Positions 21,135-29,494 of a stretch of DNA of 29,504 nucleotides are shown here, piece by piece. Each line of letters starts with the position of its first letter. The stretch's first letter is position 1. The notes beneath the pieces are model-generated. The model worked only from the letters and a program-made list of their open reading frames with translations, searched no databases and was not told where the DNA came from. The position numbers were made by a program, and so were the translations under genes. Location: assembly GCA_002297005.1 (NCBI GenBank), contig DBIX01000079.1:1-29504 (forward strand). Reading direction: 5' to 3'. Source of the stretch: Cyanobacteria bacterium UBA791. Lineage in GTDB: Bacteria; Cyanobacteriota; Vampirovibrionia; Gastranaerophilales; Gastranaerophilaceae.

Positions 21135-22283
21135 TTATTTCATAGCTTCGATAGCAGCTTTTACACCAGAACCTAGTTCAAATTTATAACCAAGTTTGTA
21201 TAAAACAGCCTCTAGAGATGCAATCGCAGTTAAAACGTCACGATCAGATACAAAACCTAAAGTACCCATTCTAAAGATTTTGTCTTTCAAATCATTTTGA
21301 CCATTTGCAACTACGATGTCGTAATCATTTTTCAAGCCACTTCTAATATCAGGAACGCTTACACCTTCTGGTGGTAAGATTGATGTAATTGAGTAGCTTA
21401 CCTTGTTATCGTCTTCTACAAATAATTTTAAACCGATAGCTCTAATTGCAGAACGTAAAGCTAGAGCGTGTTTTTTATGTCTTGCAAAGATATTTTGAAT
21501 ACCTTCTTCTCTAATCATTTCGATAGCAGCTTTCAAAGCAAAGATTAGATTTACAGCAGCTGTATAAGGAGTTGTATTACCTCTTACGGCTTTTCTATGA
21601 GCAGCCCAGTCAAAGTAGAAACTTGGGTGCTTGCATTGTTCATAAACTGCATAAGCTTTGTCTGATGCAGCTAAGAAAGCTAATCCAGGTGGAATCATAA
21701 AACCTTTTTGAGAACCAGAAACTAAAACATCAATTCCCCATTCATCCATTTTAACATCCATAGCTGAAACTGATGTAACACCGTCAACTACTGATAATGC
21801 ACCGTGTTCTTGAACCAAATTGCACAAAGCTTGAATATCATTTTTTGCACCTGTTGATGTTTCAGAGTGAGTCATTGTAACGATTTTAATTTCTTTGTTT
21901 GTATCAGCATCTAAAACTGCTTTTAATTCTTCAGGGCTAACTGATTCACCATAAGCTTTTTCAATAGTTTGAACATTTGCACCTAGAGATTTTGCAATTT
22001 TTGCCCATCTGTTACCAAAGTTACCTATTACAAGAGAAAGAACTTTATCACCTTCATTAACAAGATTTGATAAAGCAGCTTCCATAGCACCTGTACCACT
22101 TGATGCATAAATGAATACATCATTTTTTGTTTGGAAAATTTCTTTTAATCCATCATAGCAATATTTCAAAATTGCTTCAAATTCACCACTTCTATGACCA
22201 ATAGGATGTTTAGCCATAGCCAATAAAACTGTTTCTGGTACTGGTGTAGGACCAGGAATCATTAAAAATAATTTATCTTTCAT
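21135..22283 (-). CDS. PLP-dependent aminotransferase, alanine-glyoxylate/serine-pyruvate type
   Basis: 382 residues, class V fold. MIPGPTPVP at the N-terminus, GHRSGEF at 29-35, SSGTGAMEAAL at 61-71 (cofactor phosphate), VVDGVTSVSA at 165-174 with the Asp that contacts the pyridine nitrogen, and SGSQKGFMIPPG at 189-200 with Lys193 as the Schiff-base residue. Close relatives in Cyanobacteria were long labelled soluble hydrogenase small subunit in error. Likely reactions are alanine-glyoxylate or serine-glyoxylate/pyruvate transamination; which one is not decided by sequence. AAGGGGG just upstream is a strong ribosome site. Confidence 0.9.
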   Translation of the reverse strand: MKDKLFLMIPGPTPVPETVLLAMAKHPIGHRSGEFEAILKYCYDGLKEIFQTKNDVFIYASSGTGAMEAALSNLVNEGDKVLSLVIGNFGNRWAKIAKSLGANVQTIEKAYGESVSPEELKAVLDADTNKEIKIVTMTHSETSTGAKNDIQALCNLVQEHGALSVVDGVTSVSAMDVKMDEWGIDVLVSGSQKGFMIPPGLAFLAASDKAYAVYEQCKHPSFYFDWAAHRKAVRGNTTPYTAAVNLIFALKAAIEMIREEGIQNIFARHKKHALALRSAIRAIGLKLFVEDDNKVSYSITSILPPEGVSVPDIRSGLKNDYDIVVANGQNDLKDKIFRMGTLGFVSDRDVLTAIASLEAVLYKLGYKFELGSGVKAAIEAMK

Positions 22284-22326
22284 ATTTCCCCCTTGGATAC
22301 ACGTAAAAAATTTTATATATCTATTT

Positions 22327-22361
22327 TTGCATAAAAATAAAATTTTGAGTATAATACATTT
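22327..22361 (+). promoter_or_regulatory. Promoter giving a leaderless waaA mRNA
   Basis: TTGCAT (22327-22332), a 17-base spacer, TATAAT (22350-22355), then six bases to the ATG at 22362. No Shine-Dalgarno site. This is one of the two leaderless promoters here with a recognisable -35. Confidence 0.7.
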
Positions 22362-23615
22362 ATGTTCGTATATTATTTTTTATCTTCAATATTATTCATT
22401 CTAATCCTTGCACCGATTTATATAATTGCTGGATTATTTAGAAAAGAATTACTCTCAAGATTAGTTGGGTTTTTAAACATTTACAAAATCCCTGTTATCG
22501 AAGGTAAAACAATAATGTTACATGGTGTTTCTGTTGGTGAAATTATTGCCATTGAAGACTTGGTAAAAAAAGTCCACGCAGAACTACCTGACTATAAAAT
22601 TGTTGTAACAGCTGGAACAAATACAGGTAAAGAACTTGCAGAATCTAAGTTCAAAGATATTGCAGAAAGAGTTTTATATTTTCCACCTGATTTTCCACCT
22701 TTTATCAATGAGTTTTTAAAGAAAATTCATCCAGAGGCTGTTGTTATTGCCGAAACAGAAATTTGGCCAAATTTTTCATACATGGTAAATAGCAAAAACA
22801 TTCCTCTATTTATCATCAACGGTAGAATTTCTGACCATTCATTCAAATACTACAAACACTTATCAGCTTTCTTTGGTGCAATCTTTGATAAAACATACAC
22901 AAAAATTCTTGCTCAATCAGAGCTTGATAGACAAAAATTTATTAAAATGGGTGCAAATCAAAAGATTTGCGAAGTTATGGGTAATCTAAAATTTGATATT
23001 CAACAAAAATTACCAGAAGATGTTCAAGTTAATAAAGCAAATAGCCGTGTTATGATTGCTGGAAGTACTCATAAAGGCGAGGATGAAATTGTTTTAAAAG
23101 TATTTGATAAAGTTCACAAAAAACATCCTGAATTCAAATTATTATTAGCACCTAGACATTTGACTAGAATAGAAGATGTAACAGAATTAGTTAAGAAAAC
23201 TGGTTACAATTTCGGATATTTTTCAAAGGGTGATTCTTTTGAGAACAATGATATTATCATTTTAGATGTAATAGGAAAACTTGCAAAACTATATTATTAT
23301 TGCGATATAGCCTTTATCGGTGGAAGTTTTAACAAAACTGGTGGACACAACCCACTTGAGGCATCTATCTACAACAAACCTGTTATTTCAGGCCCAACAA
23401 TTTCTAACTTTAAAGGTATCTATGCAGTTCTTACTGGAGAAAATGCCGGAAAAGTTGTAAATACTCCAAAAGAATTTGAAGAAGAAATATTTAAACTTTT
23501 AGAAGATAACGATTACTACAATTATGTTTGCAATAATTGCCAAAAAGTTTTTGAACGAAATCGTGGTGCTATTGATTTTGTAATCAAAAAAATCAAAGAC
23601 AGCATAACAAAATAG
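22362..23615 (+). CDS. waaA: 3-deoxy-D-manno-octulosonic acid (Kdo) transferase
   Basis: 417 residues, the normal size of WaaA/KdtA. An N-terminal membrane anchor (about 1-25) is followed by the GT30 domain: HGVSVGE at 54-60 with the catalytic Glu60, VIAETEIWPNF, NGRISDHSFKYY, and in the second half GSTHKGEDEIV and FIGGSFNKTGGHNPLEAS. It transfers Kdo to the lipid A precursor at the inner membrane, so this organism makes Kdo-lipid A and supports reading the GT9 genes as LPS enzymes. The start fits the leaderless promoter. It ends 2 bases from the convergent FkbM gene, with no terminator between them. Confidence 0.95.
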   Translation: MFVYYFLSSILFILILAPIYIIAGLFRKELLSRLVGFLNIYKIPVIEGKTIMLHGVSVGEIIAIEDLVKKVHAELPDYKIVVTAGTNTGKELAESKFKDIAERVLYFPPDFPPFINEFLKKIHPEAVVIAETEIWPNFSYMVNSKNIPLFIINGRISDHSFKYYKHLSAFFGAIFDKTYTKILAQSELDRQKFIKMGANQKICEVMGNLKFDIQQKLPEDVQVNKANSRVMIAGSTHKGEDEIVLKVFDKVHKKHPEFKLLLAPRHLTRIEDVTELVKKTGYNFGYFSKGDSFENNDIIILDVIGKLAKLYYYCDIAFIGGSFNKTGGHNPLEASIYNKPVISGPTISNFKGIYAVLTGENAGKVVNTPKEFEEEIFKLLEDNDYYNYVCNNCQKVFERNRGAIDFVIKKIKDSITK

Positions 23616-23617
23616 AC

Positions 23618-24685
23618 TTAGTAATAGTATTCGCTAGGAATACAATACAGAACACTTTCGTTCTTTTTATCGTTATAATATCCGATTTTGTAAGTATAAT
23701 TACGCAAAATATTTCTTAAAAACAGCATTATTTCTGTGTAATCTCTTGCTGGCATTTCAAAAATTCTAAATGCTAATTGAGGTCTATCTTTTCTTATTGT
23801 TCTAACGCAACCCTTTAAAACTCTCAATTCAAGAGCATCTATATCAAATTTTATAAAATCTATTTTTCTTCTATTTCTTGCTCTAAAAGCATCTAAAGTA
23901 GTTGTTTTTAAAGCTTGTCGTAAAAAGACTTTGTCATTTTCAACATCCCACAAAATTCTTCCAATCATTTCTATTTTGTCAGAGAATTGAATAATCTTAT
24001 AAAAAGTAAGTTCTTTCGCTTTTCTAGGTAAAATCAAACCATTAGAAACATAATCGTGCAAGGCATCAAAACAATAAATTTTTTCAACTGATTTAATCTC
24101 ATTTTGAAAAACCATACTGTTATAACCATTGTTTTCGCCAGTATCAACAATAGTTTTTATCTTACTACGCATTAAAAATTCAATATATTCATTATTTTTA
24201 AGACTTGGTTTATGAGTTTCGATATATCTTAAATAATAATTTTTATCTTGCAAAAGTGAAGAAACAAACATAACTTCAAAACGTTCAACATCCTCGTCAT
24301 CCTCAAACATTTCTTTTAATTCTTCAAAATGCAAATATCCAAGCTTTTGCAAATCATTTTCAGAAACCTCTACATAATTAATTTCTGATTTTGCAAATAG
24401 TTGAGTCATTGCATGAAAATTATCTCTTTTTGCAATAATAATGCAGTCGACTTTATCTTTTTGTCTTATAAATTCTCTAAAATCAATTATCTTAATACCA
24501 TCTTGATATTGTTTTTCACCAACCTGATATTCTACAAAAAATGCAATTTTCACATCACGTCTTTTTTCATAAATGTATTTTTTGATTTCCAACGCCTCTT
24601 TAGATGTGCCATAAATCGCAATGGTATCACGTTTTTTTACATTTGATAATATGTTATATAGCGTAAAATCAAATTTTTTAAACAT
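23618..24685 (-). CDS. FkbM-family methyltransferase with N-terminal Rossmann-like domain
   Basis: 355 residues. Residues 1 to about 100 look like a small Rossmann domain (IAIYGTSKEALEIKKYI) of the kind found in PglD-like and sugar-modifying proteins. The C-terminal half is an FkbM methyltransferase: TIVDTGENNGYNSMVF as the S-adenosylmethionine site, and IDFIKFDIDALELRVLKG as the core motif that follows. Such enzymes commonly O-methylate glycan sugars. It overlaps the ispD-like gene by one base (TAATG), so the two are translated together. That pairing suggests, without proof, that the nucleotidyltransferase upstream could serve a surface-polymer pathway. Confidence 0.82.
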   Translation of the reverse strand: MFKKFDFTLYNILSNVKKRDTIAIYGTSKEALEIKKYIYEKRRDVKIAFFVEYQVGEKQYQDGIKIIDFREFIRQKDKVDCIIIAKRDNFHAMTQLFAKSEINYVEVSENDLQKLGYLHFEELKEMFEDDEDVERFEVMFVSSLLQDKNYYLRYIETHKPSLKNNEYIEFLMRSKIKTIVDTGENNGYNSMVFQNEIKSVEKIYCFDALHDYVSNGLILPRKAKELTFYKIIQFSDKIEMIGRILWDVENDKVFLRQALKTTTLDAFRARNRRKIDFIKFDIDALELRVLKGCVRTIRKDRPQLAFRIFEMPARDYTEIMLFLRNILRNYTYKIGYYNDKKNESVLYCIPSEYYY

Positions 24686-25371
24686 TAAATCTTTTCCAAA
24701 ATATTTTTAACAACATTCAAATCTTCAGGAGTAGTAATTTTGATATTATTTTCACTACCCTCTACAATAAATATTTTATCCAAATTGTATCTTACGACCA
24801 ACCCACAATCATCTGTAAAACTTGCAGAAGAATCCTCTAAAGCCAATTTGTGAGCCTTTTTAATTAATTCAGACTTAAAAGATTGAGGAGTTTGCACTCT
24901 TCTCAAATACTTTCTATTAGGTATTTGTGTAATAAATCCATCCTCATCAACCTCAATAATTGTATCAGAAGAATTTATTGCAGTACCCACAGCATTATAA
25001 GTTTTTAAAGCTTCAATATTTCTATCGATAATATCTTTATCTACAAATGGTCTTACAGCATCGTGTATCAATACATTTACGCCGTCTTTAACCTCGCTTG
25101 TTCCAATATAAGAACTTTCAACTCTCGTTTTTCCACCATTTAAAAGCTTTGAAACTTTTTTATAATTATTCTTTTTTAAGATTTCTTCTGCCAAATCTCT
25201 AAATTTTGGATTTGTTACTAAAATAATCTCGTCAATTTTTTCATGATTTTCAAAAGCTTCAATAGAATATTCTAAAATAGTTTTACCATTTAATTCGTAA
25301 AACTGTTTAGGAATATTGTGTCCAAATCTTTCGCCACTACCTGATGCAAGAATTAAAGCTACGTTTTTCAT
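24685..25371 (-). CDS. ispD: IspD-like cytidylyltransferase
   Basis: 228 residues. ALILASGSGERFG with PKQF at residues 22-25 is the CTP-binding loop, LIHDAVRPFV the metal/substrate block, and VQTPQSFK the third motif. All are shared by IspD (MEP cytidylyltransferase, isoprenoid synthesis) and TarI (ribitol-phosphate cytidylyltransferase). Length suits either. No ispF or other MEP gene is adjacent; the translationally coupled neighbour is an FkbM methyltransferase, which leaves a polyol-phosphate role open. The ATG directly follows the TAG of the carbonic anhydrase gene. Confidence 0.72.
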   Translation of the reverse strand: MKNVALILASGSGERFGHNIPKQFYELNGKTILEYSIEAFENHEKIDEIILVTNPKFRDLAEEILKKNNYKKVSKLLNGGKTRVESSYIGTSEVKDGVNVLIHDAVRPFVDKDIIDRNIEALKTYNAVGTAINSSDTIIEVDEDGFITQIPNRKYLRRVQTPQSFKSELIKKAHKLALEDSSASFTDDCGLVVRYNLDKIFIVEGSENNIKITTPEDLNVVKNILEKI

Positions 25372-26025
25372 CTAATTCAAAAACTCCACTTCACCTGAAT
25401 CTAAATGATAATATGCTGGAACAATTTTTAGTCCTTTATTTTGAACATAATCTTTTAATAAACCGTCTTTTTCAGTTAATTTGTTAGCATTAATAACAGC
25501 GTTATTTTTAATTACGTTTGTCAATTTACAACCGCCTTGTTTTTCTTTTTCATATTGTTTCAAAGCTGGTTTTATTGATTTAATAAGACTATTAATGTAT
25601 TTTGTTTCATCAACATTATTAACAGTCGCTGTTACGGCACCACAATCCTCGTGACCCATTACAACAACAAGTTTTACACCCAAATGCACAACTGCATATT
25701 CCACACTACCAATAACATGATTATCTAAAACATTTCCGGCATTTCTAATTTCGAAAATATCGCCCAAGCCTTGGTCAAAAATGATTTCCGCAGGAACTCT
25801 TGAATCAGAGCAAGTAAGAATAGCAACAAAAGGATGTTGACCTTTTACGAGTGCATCTCTTGAATTTTTTGTTTGATGTGGATGGTTTAGATGCATTGTT
25901 CTAAAATGCTCATTACCAGTTTTCAAAATCTTCATAGCCTCATCTGCAGAAAGATTTTGAACCTCATGAGCAAAAACACAATTTGCAAACATCAAACAAA
26001 TTAAAGTTAAAATTATCTTTTTCAT
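25372..26025 (-). CDS. Periplasmic beta-carbonic anhydrase
   Basis: 217 residues. A signal peptide (1 to about 19, ending VFA) directs it to the periplasm. The zinc ligands of the beta class are present: C72, D74 and R76 in CSDSRVP, H125 and C128 in GHEDC. IRNAGN is the usual active-site strand. It interconverts CO2 and bicarbonate. Export is less usual for this class, which is mostly cytosolic, and suggests a role in bicarbonate supply or pH handling outside the inner membrane. Ribosome site AGAGGTAA. It lies in the operon between the WG-repeat genes and ispD. Confidence 0.94.
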   Translation of the reverse strand: MKKIILTLICLMFANCVFAHEVQNLSADEAMKILKTGNEHFRTMHLNHPHQTKNSRDALVKGQHPFVAILTCSDSRVPAEIIFDQGLGDIFEIRNAGNVLDNHVIGSVEYAVVHLGVKLVVVMGHEDCGAVTATVNNVDETKYINSLIKSIKPALKQYEKEKQGGCKLTNVIKNNAVINANKLTEKDGLLKDYVQNKGLKIVPAYYHLDSGEVEFLN

Positions 26026-26077
26026 ATCTTATTTACCTCTTTGCTAGTAATATAGTTATATCACTAACAAACGAGTT

Positions 26078-26881
26078 TTACCAATATGACTGATAATCAA
26101 ACATAACATTTATAATATTGCCGTTATAATATTCAGCTCTGCCCCAACTGTTACCCATTTTTAATCTTAAAATTGTATTATTGATTTTAGAAATGTAATC
26201 ATATTGAGGTTTTAGAACAACTCTTCCGCTATAATCAATAATGCCATATTTGTATGAAGCAGTAGCGTTTTGAGATTGTTGAGAATTTTCACCAGCAGAT
26301 AATCTAACTCTTAGTAAATAGTTATTAATCTTATCAACAGAATAATATTGTTCATGAGCAATAACATTGCCTCTGTAATCCATCAAGCCAATACTACCTC
26401 TTTGAGAAGTAGTACCAGATGCCATTGGAAGATTATCTGAAGAATTAGACTCCCCAGAACTGAATTTTAGCAATCTATCATCAAGTTTTTCAAGATAAGA
26501 ATAACGGATTGGTAAAATTGTTGCACCGGTAAATGTCATTAAACCATATTTATTATCTTTTTTTACTTTTAATACACCTGATTTTAAACATCTAATTTCT
26601 TGGTATTCAAAAGGTAAAATTCCTCGACCGTAACCATTTATTAAACCTACTTTTGAATCATTTTGAGCAATAAATAAATTTGAATTTATTTCATTTAAAT
26701 AATCATATTCTTGAGTAGAAACTCTTTGTCCATTTGAATTAACAAGATAATATGTCGTAACCATTTTATCTTTTGAAGTTGAATACGTTGAATACCCTGT
26801 TCTTTTTCTAACTTGTGCTGAAAAAGCAGATAAATTAACAAATAAAAGACATACTATTAATACTAAAATTTTTTTCTTCAT
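26078..26881 (-). CDS. Secreted WG-repeat protein (267 residues)
   Basis: A signal peptide (about 1-21, ending AFSA) precedes a series of degenerate WG repeats (PF14903 type), each around 35-45 residues with a K-x-G-L-I/M-D/N core, for example SKVGLINGYGRGILPFEY, NKYGLMTFTG and YKYGIIDYSGRVVLKPQY. The usual Trp-Gly is mostly Tyr-Gly or Val-Gly. At least four repeats are visible. These repeats form beta-propeller-like surfaces of unknown binding partners. It is one of three adjacent WG-type genes, all with signal peptides, so a recent or ancient duplication is likely. AGGA lies before the ATG. Confidence 0.8.
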   Translation of the reverse strand: MKKKILVLIVCLLFVNLSAFSAQVRKRTGYSTYSTSKDKMVTTYYLVNSNGQRVSTQEYDYLNEINSNLFIAQNDSKVGLINGYGRGILPFEYQEIRCLKSGVLKVKKDNKYGLMTFTGATILPIRYSYLEKLDDRLLKFSSGESNSSDNLPMASGTTSQRGSIGLMDYRGNVIAHEQYYSVDKINNYLLRVRLSAGENSQQSQNATASYKYGIIDYSGRVVLKPQYDYISKINNTILRLKMGNSWGRAEYYNGNIINVMFDYQSYW

Positions 26882-26929
26882 TTTTTCGTCCTAAGAATAT
26901 TCTTCTTTATTTTTTATCTAAAATCAAAC

Positions 26930-27595
26930 TTATTTTTTTTGAAAAATTGATACCAAAACTAAATCGGCAATTTTTTCATCAGCCCACTTAGGTAATTTTG
27001 CTGAAACATGGACTTTTATAGGAGTATTCACTAATAAATCACCCATTTCTATTTCACCCATCCACAAACGATATTTGTTGTTATCTACAGTAACTTTATG
27101 TGGAATTTTGTGTATAGAAGTTGCAAAAACAGGATTAAACACTTCGCCCTTTTTTAGTTTATCAACAGGAATTTCTTTTTCACCATTTATAAAATACCAT
27201 TTTTTATTAATTTTTCCGAAAAAGAAATAATCAGGGTCATTTTCACTCATTTGAAGTTTTGCAATAGCAACATCCTTGTATTTTGGTCTAACAAGCATTT
27301 TGCCTCGATAATCAACTATACCAAATTGATTTTTACCAACTCTTGCTTTCATCAAATTTTCATCAATATTTTCCAATTTAGAATAAACAGGTGACACAAC
27401 TGGAAAAGACAATGCATTTTTCACACCAAACATTTTATCGCATTTAACAATTTGAGAACCTTGATACATACCTTTTTCAACAGTATATACAGGTTTGCAA
27501 ACTGTTATTTTTTTAGTTTTTGGTGCTCTTGCATCACTTGCTTGAACAGTAAATGCACCCAAAATTAGTAATGTAGTAAATATTTTTTTTATCAT
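26930..27595 (-). CDS. Secreted WG-repeat-like protein (221 residues)
   Basis: A signal peptide (about 1-19) and two or three WG-type units, clearest in KMFGVKNALSFPVVSPVYS and NQFGIVDYRGKMLVRPKY. The C-terminal 80 residues leave the repeat pattern and read as a separate beta-rich domain (VTVDNNKYRLWMGEIEMG). It is the most diverged of the three neighbours and lies 12 bases downstream of the first WG gene, with AAAGGAA as ribosome site. Function unknown; periplasmic or surface location is inferred from the leader. Confidence 0.72.
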   Translation of the reverse strand: MIKKIFTTLLILGAFTVQASDARAPKTKKITVCKPVYTVEKGMYQGSQIVKCDKMFGVKNALSFPVVSPVYSKLENIDENLMKARVGKNQFGIVDYRGKMLVRPKYKDVAIAKLQMSENDPDYFFFGKINKKWYFINGEKEIPVDKLKKGEVFNPVFATSIHKIPHKVTVDNNKYRLWMGEIEMGDLLVNTPIKVHVSAKLPKWADEKIADLVLVSIFQKK

Positions 27596-27607
27596 AAATT
27601 TTTCCTT

Positions 27608-28633
27608 TTATTCAACTTTATTTAATTCTTTTGCTTCTTGAACTTCTAACTCTTTATCAGCAAAATCGTTAGCTCTCCAACCCTCTTTTAAAATATCAGT
27701 TAAAGATGTATAAATAGGTTGAGTGATTTGTTTTCCTGAAAAATCAACTAACGCCCATTTATCATAACGCTTAACACCAATTAAAAAATCATTCACTCTT
27801 TGTATTGATAAATAACTAGGTTCAACAATAACTCTTCCTTGGTTTGTAAGTAAACCAAATTTATCAAATTTTCTAACCTTTACTGCAGTTTGAGAAAATC
27901 TATAAACTCTGTCATATTTAGGTTCAACAATAGTTTTTGATGGCAAATATGCAAATCCATATTTTTCATTTGATTTTAGCTCATATAAGCTTGAATCAAG
28001 TCTTCTAATTTTATCAAATCTCACAGGTACAACCTCTTGAGCATTTGCATTTAAAAGTCCATGTTTTGTGCCAATTCTAGCATCTAAAATTCCATCAATA
28101 TTACTATTCAATTTGCTTACGTGATCATATTTTGGAGCAACAACAGTTTGACCTAAATAATTTATCAAACCACATTTTCCACCTTGTATAACTCCTAAAT
28201 ATTTGCTATTAACTTTATATAAATAGTCATATTGCAAAGGAATTATAGCTCTGCCTGAATAATCAACTACACCGTATTTTCTATTTTGAACAGCACCTAA
28301 TCGACCATCATAAAGGTAATACATAAAATCATATTTTAGAGGAATTTTTACTGTATTATCAAAATTTACAAGTCCGTATTTGCCATTTTTTGAAACCAGT
28401 ACACCGTCTTCTTTCACAAATTTTAAAGTATCATATTGTGGAGAAATGACGTGTTTTTCTTCCATAGCATCATACACACCATATTTACCATTAATTTTAG
28501 AAATTTGGTAATTTGAAAAAGATTTATTGTTATTTTCATATTTAATTTTTGCTGGATCTTTATACGCGGGTGCAGAAAGAACTTGAGCACCTACAAGTAA
28601 AAAACATATCAAAATTAAAATACTTTTTTTCAT
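27608..28633 (-). CDS. Secreted WG-repeat protein (341 residues, about eight repeats)
   Basis: A signal peptide (about 1-20, LSAPAY) is followed by about eight WG repeats of roughly 36 residues: GKYGVYD, GKYGLVN, RKYGVVD, GKCGLIN, TKHGLLN, EKYGFAY, DKFGLLT and DKWALVD, each followed by a PxYD-type ending. It is the most regular of the three and probably closest to the ancestor. Its ATG overlaps the mrnC stop (ATGA), with GAGGGTG inside mrnC as ribosome site, so it is translationally coupled to a cytosolic RNase gene. The ligand is unknown. Confidence 0.85.
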   Translation of the reverse strand: MKKSILILICFLLVGAQVLSAPAYKDPAKIKYENNNKSFSNYQISKINGKYGVYDAMEEKHVISPQYDTLKFVKEDGVLVSKNGKYGLVNFDNTVKIPLKYDFMYYLYDGRLGAVQNRKYGVVDYSGRAIIPLQYDYLYKVNSKYLGVIQGGKCGLINYLGQTVVAPKYDHVSKLNSNIDGILDARIGTKHGLLNANAQEVVPVRFDKIRRLDSSLYELKSNEKYGFAYLPSKTIVEPKYDRVYRFSQTAVKVRKFDKFGLLTNQGRVIVEPSYLSIQRVNDFLIGVKRYDKWALVDFSGKQITQPIYTSLTDILKEGWRANDFADKELEVQEAKELNKVE

Positions 28634-28983
28634 AAAACACCCTCTATAGAATAAATTTCTTCTAATCGATTTTTATCATTTAGGTATAAATATCCTATCA
28701 AAACTTCAAATGCAGTCGCTTGACGATAATCAGCTTGAATAGCTCTTCTTGAAATTGGAACTTGCAAATTTCTTGCTCTTCTAACCAAATCTTGTTCACT
28801 TTCAGTTAAAAAAGGTTCTATCAATCTTAATAATTCAGCTTGATGACCGGCATTTACATATTTAGTTGTAAGCTTGTGCAAATCTTTTGTGTGCGAGGTT
28901 TGATAAATAGTTTTTTCTCTAACCTTTAATTCCCAAACTGCATCTCCAAGATGTGCATAATTACGTAAATTTAATTCTTCCAT
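28630..28983 (-). CDS. mrnC: Mini-ribonuclease III
   Basis: 117 residues, one RNase III catalytic domain without an RNA-binding domain, slightly shorter than typical Mini-III. The key acidic residues are present: Asp14 in HLGDAVWE and Glu93 in ATAFEVLIGYLY. RARNLQVP and YRQATAFE match the Mini-III signature. In Bacillus the enzyme trims the ends of 23S rRNA precursor. It is known from Firmicutes and Cyanobacteria, which helps place this genome. The start codon is 6 bases from an extended -10, so mrnC heads the seven-gene minus-strand operon as a leaderless first gene. Confidence 0.93.
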   Translation of the reverse strand: MEELNLRNYAHLGDAVWELKVREKTIYQTSHTKDLHKLTTKYVNAGHQAELLRLIEPFLTESEQDLVRRARNLQVPISRRAIQADYRQATAFEVLIGYLYLNDKNRLEEIYSIEGVL

Positions 28984-28998
28984 TGTTTAATTTTATCA
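28984..28998 (-). promoter_or_regulatory. Extended -10 promoter giving a leaderless mrnC mRNA
   Basis: On the minus strand TGATAAAAT has its hexamer TAAAAT at 28995-28990, six bases before the ATG at 28983. No Shine-Dalgarno sequence precedes it. Confidence 0.55.
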
Positions 28999-29015
28999 CA
29001 TTTTTTACTTTTGGC

Positions 29016-29050
29016 TTGAATTGTTAAAAAATTTATTAGATAATCTCTAT
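29016..29050 (+). promoter_or_regulatory. Promoter giving a leaderless CpxP/Spy-like mRNA
   Basis: TTGAAT (29016-29021), a 17-base spacer, GATAAT (29039-29044), six bases to the ATG at 29051. The in-frame ATG at 29021 lies in the -35 itself and would not be in such a transcript, which supports 29051 as the start. Confidence 0.65.
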
Positions 29051-29494
29051 ATGAAAAGATTTATTTTAACAACATTAATTTTATTTTTAACAGCTGGTTT
29101 TTCTTTTGCAGAAAGCTTTAATTCAGATTTATACTTATATTGTCACAATACTGGCTCTGACCAATATAAATATGACGTAATGATGAAACAAGCTCTTATT
29201 GTAAATGATTTGCAACTAAATAACGATCAGAAAAAGCAAATGGAAGTTATTTTTAATACGTATGGTTCTGATTACGCAGAACTTCAAGGAAGCTTGAGCG
29301 AAAATAAAGAAATTTATTCAAAAATGAAAAAAGATAAAACTTCTTTCAGCACAAAATCTGATCAAAGAAAAAAAATAAGAGATTTAAAAAAAGAAATTAA
29401 AAAACTTCAAAAAAGTATGATAAAAGAAACAAAGAAAATTCTTAACCATAAACAAAGAAGTAAATATAATACATTAATTAAAAATGTTTTCTAG
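29051..29494 (+). CDS. Periplasmic CpxP/Spy-like helical protein
   Basis: 147 residues from ATG 29051. A signal peptide occupies about 1-19 (ends FSFA). The mature part is helical and Lys-rich, with LQLNNDQKKQMEVI and, near the end, LNHKQRSKYNTL. These two blocks are spaced like the paired LTxxQ motifs of the Spy/CpxP chaperone family, with a coiled-coil-like charged helix (KKEIKKLQKSMIKE) between. Such proteins bind unfolded proteins or sensor kinases in the periplasm. Identity over these motifs is loose, so a general Lys-rich periplasmic helix protein is possible. It is expressed divergently from mrnC and the stop lies 10 bases before the window end. Confidence 0.55.
   Translation: MKRFILTTLILFLTAGFSFAESFNSDLYLYCHNTGSDQYKYDVMMKQALIVNDLQLNNDQKKQMEVIFNTYGSDYAELQGSLSENKEIYSKMKKDKTSFSTKSDQRKKIRDLKKEIKKLQKSMIKETKKILNHKQRSKYNTLIKNVF

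Noticed and set aside
29021..29050. Upstream in-frame ATG for the CpxP/Spy-like gene
   Set aside because: It overlaps the -35 of a good promoter and would put ten residues ahead of a normal signal peptide.
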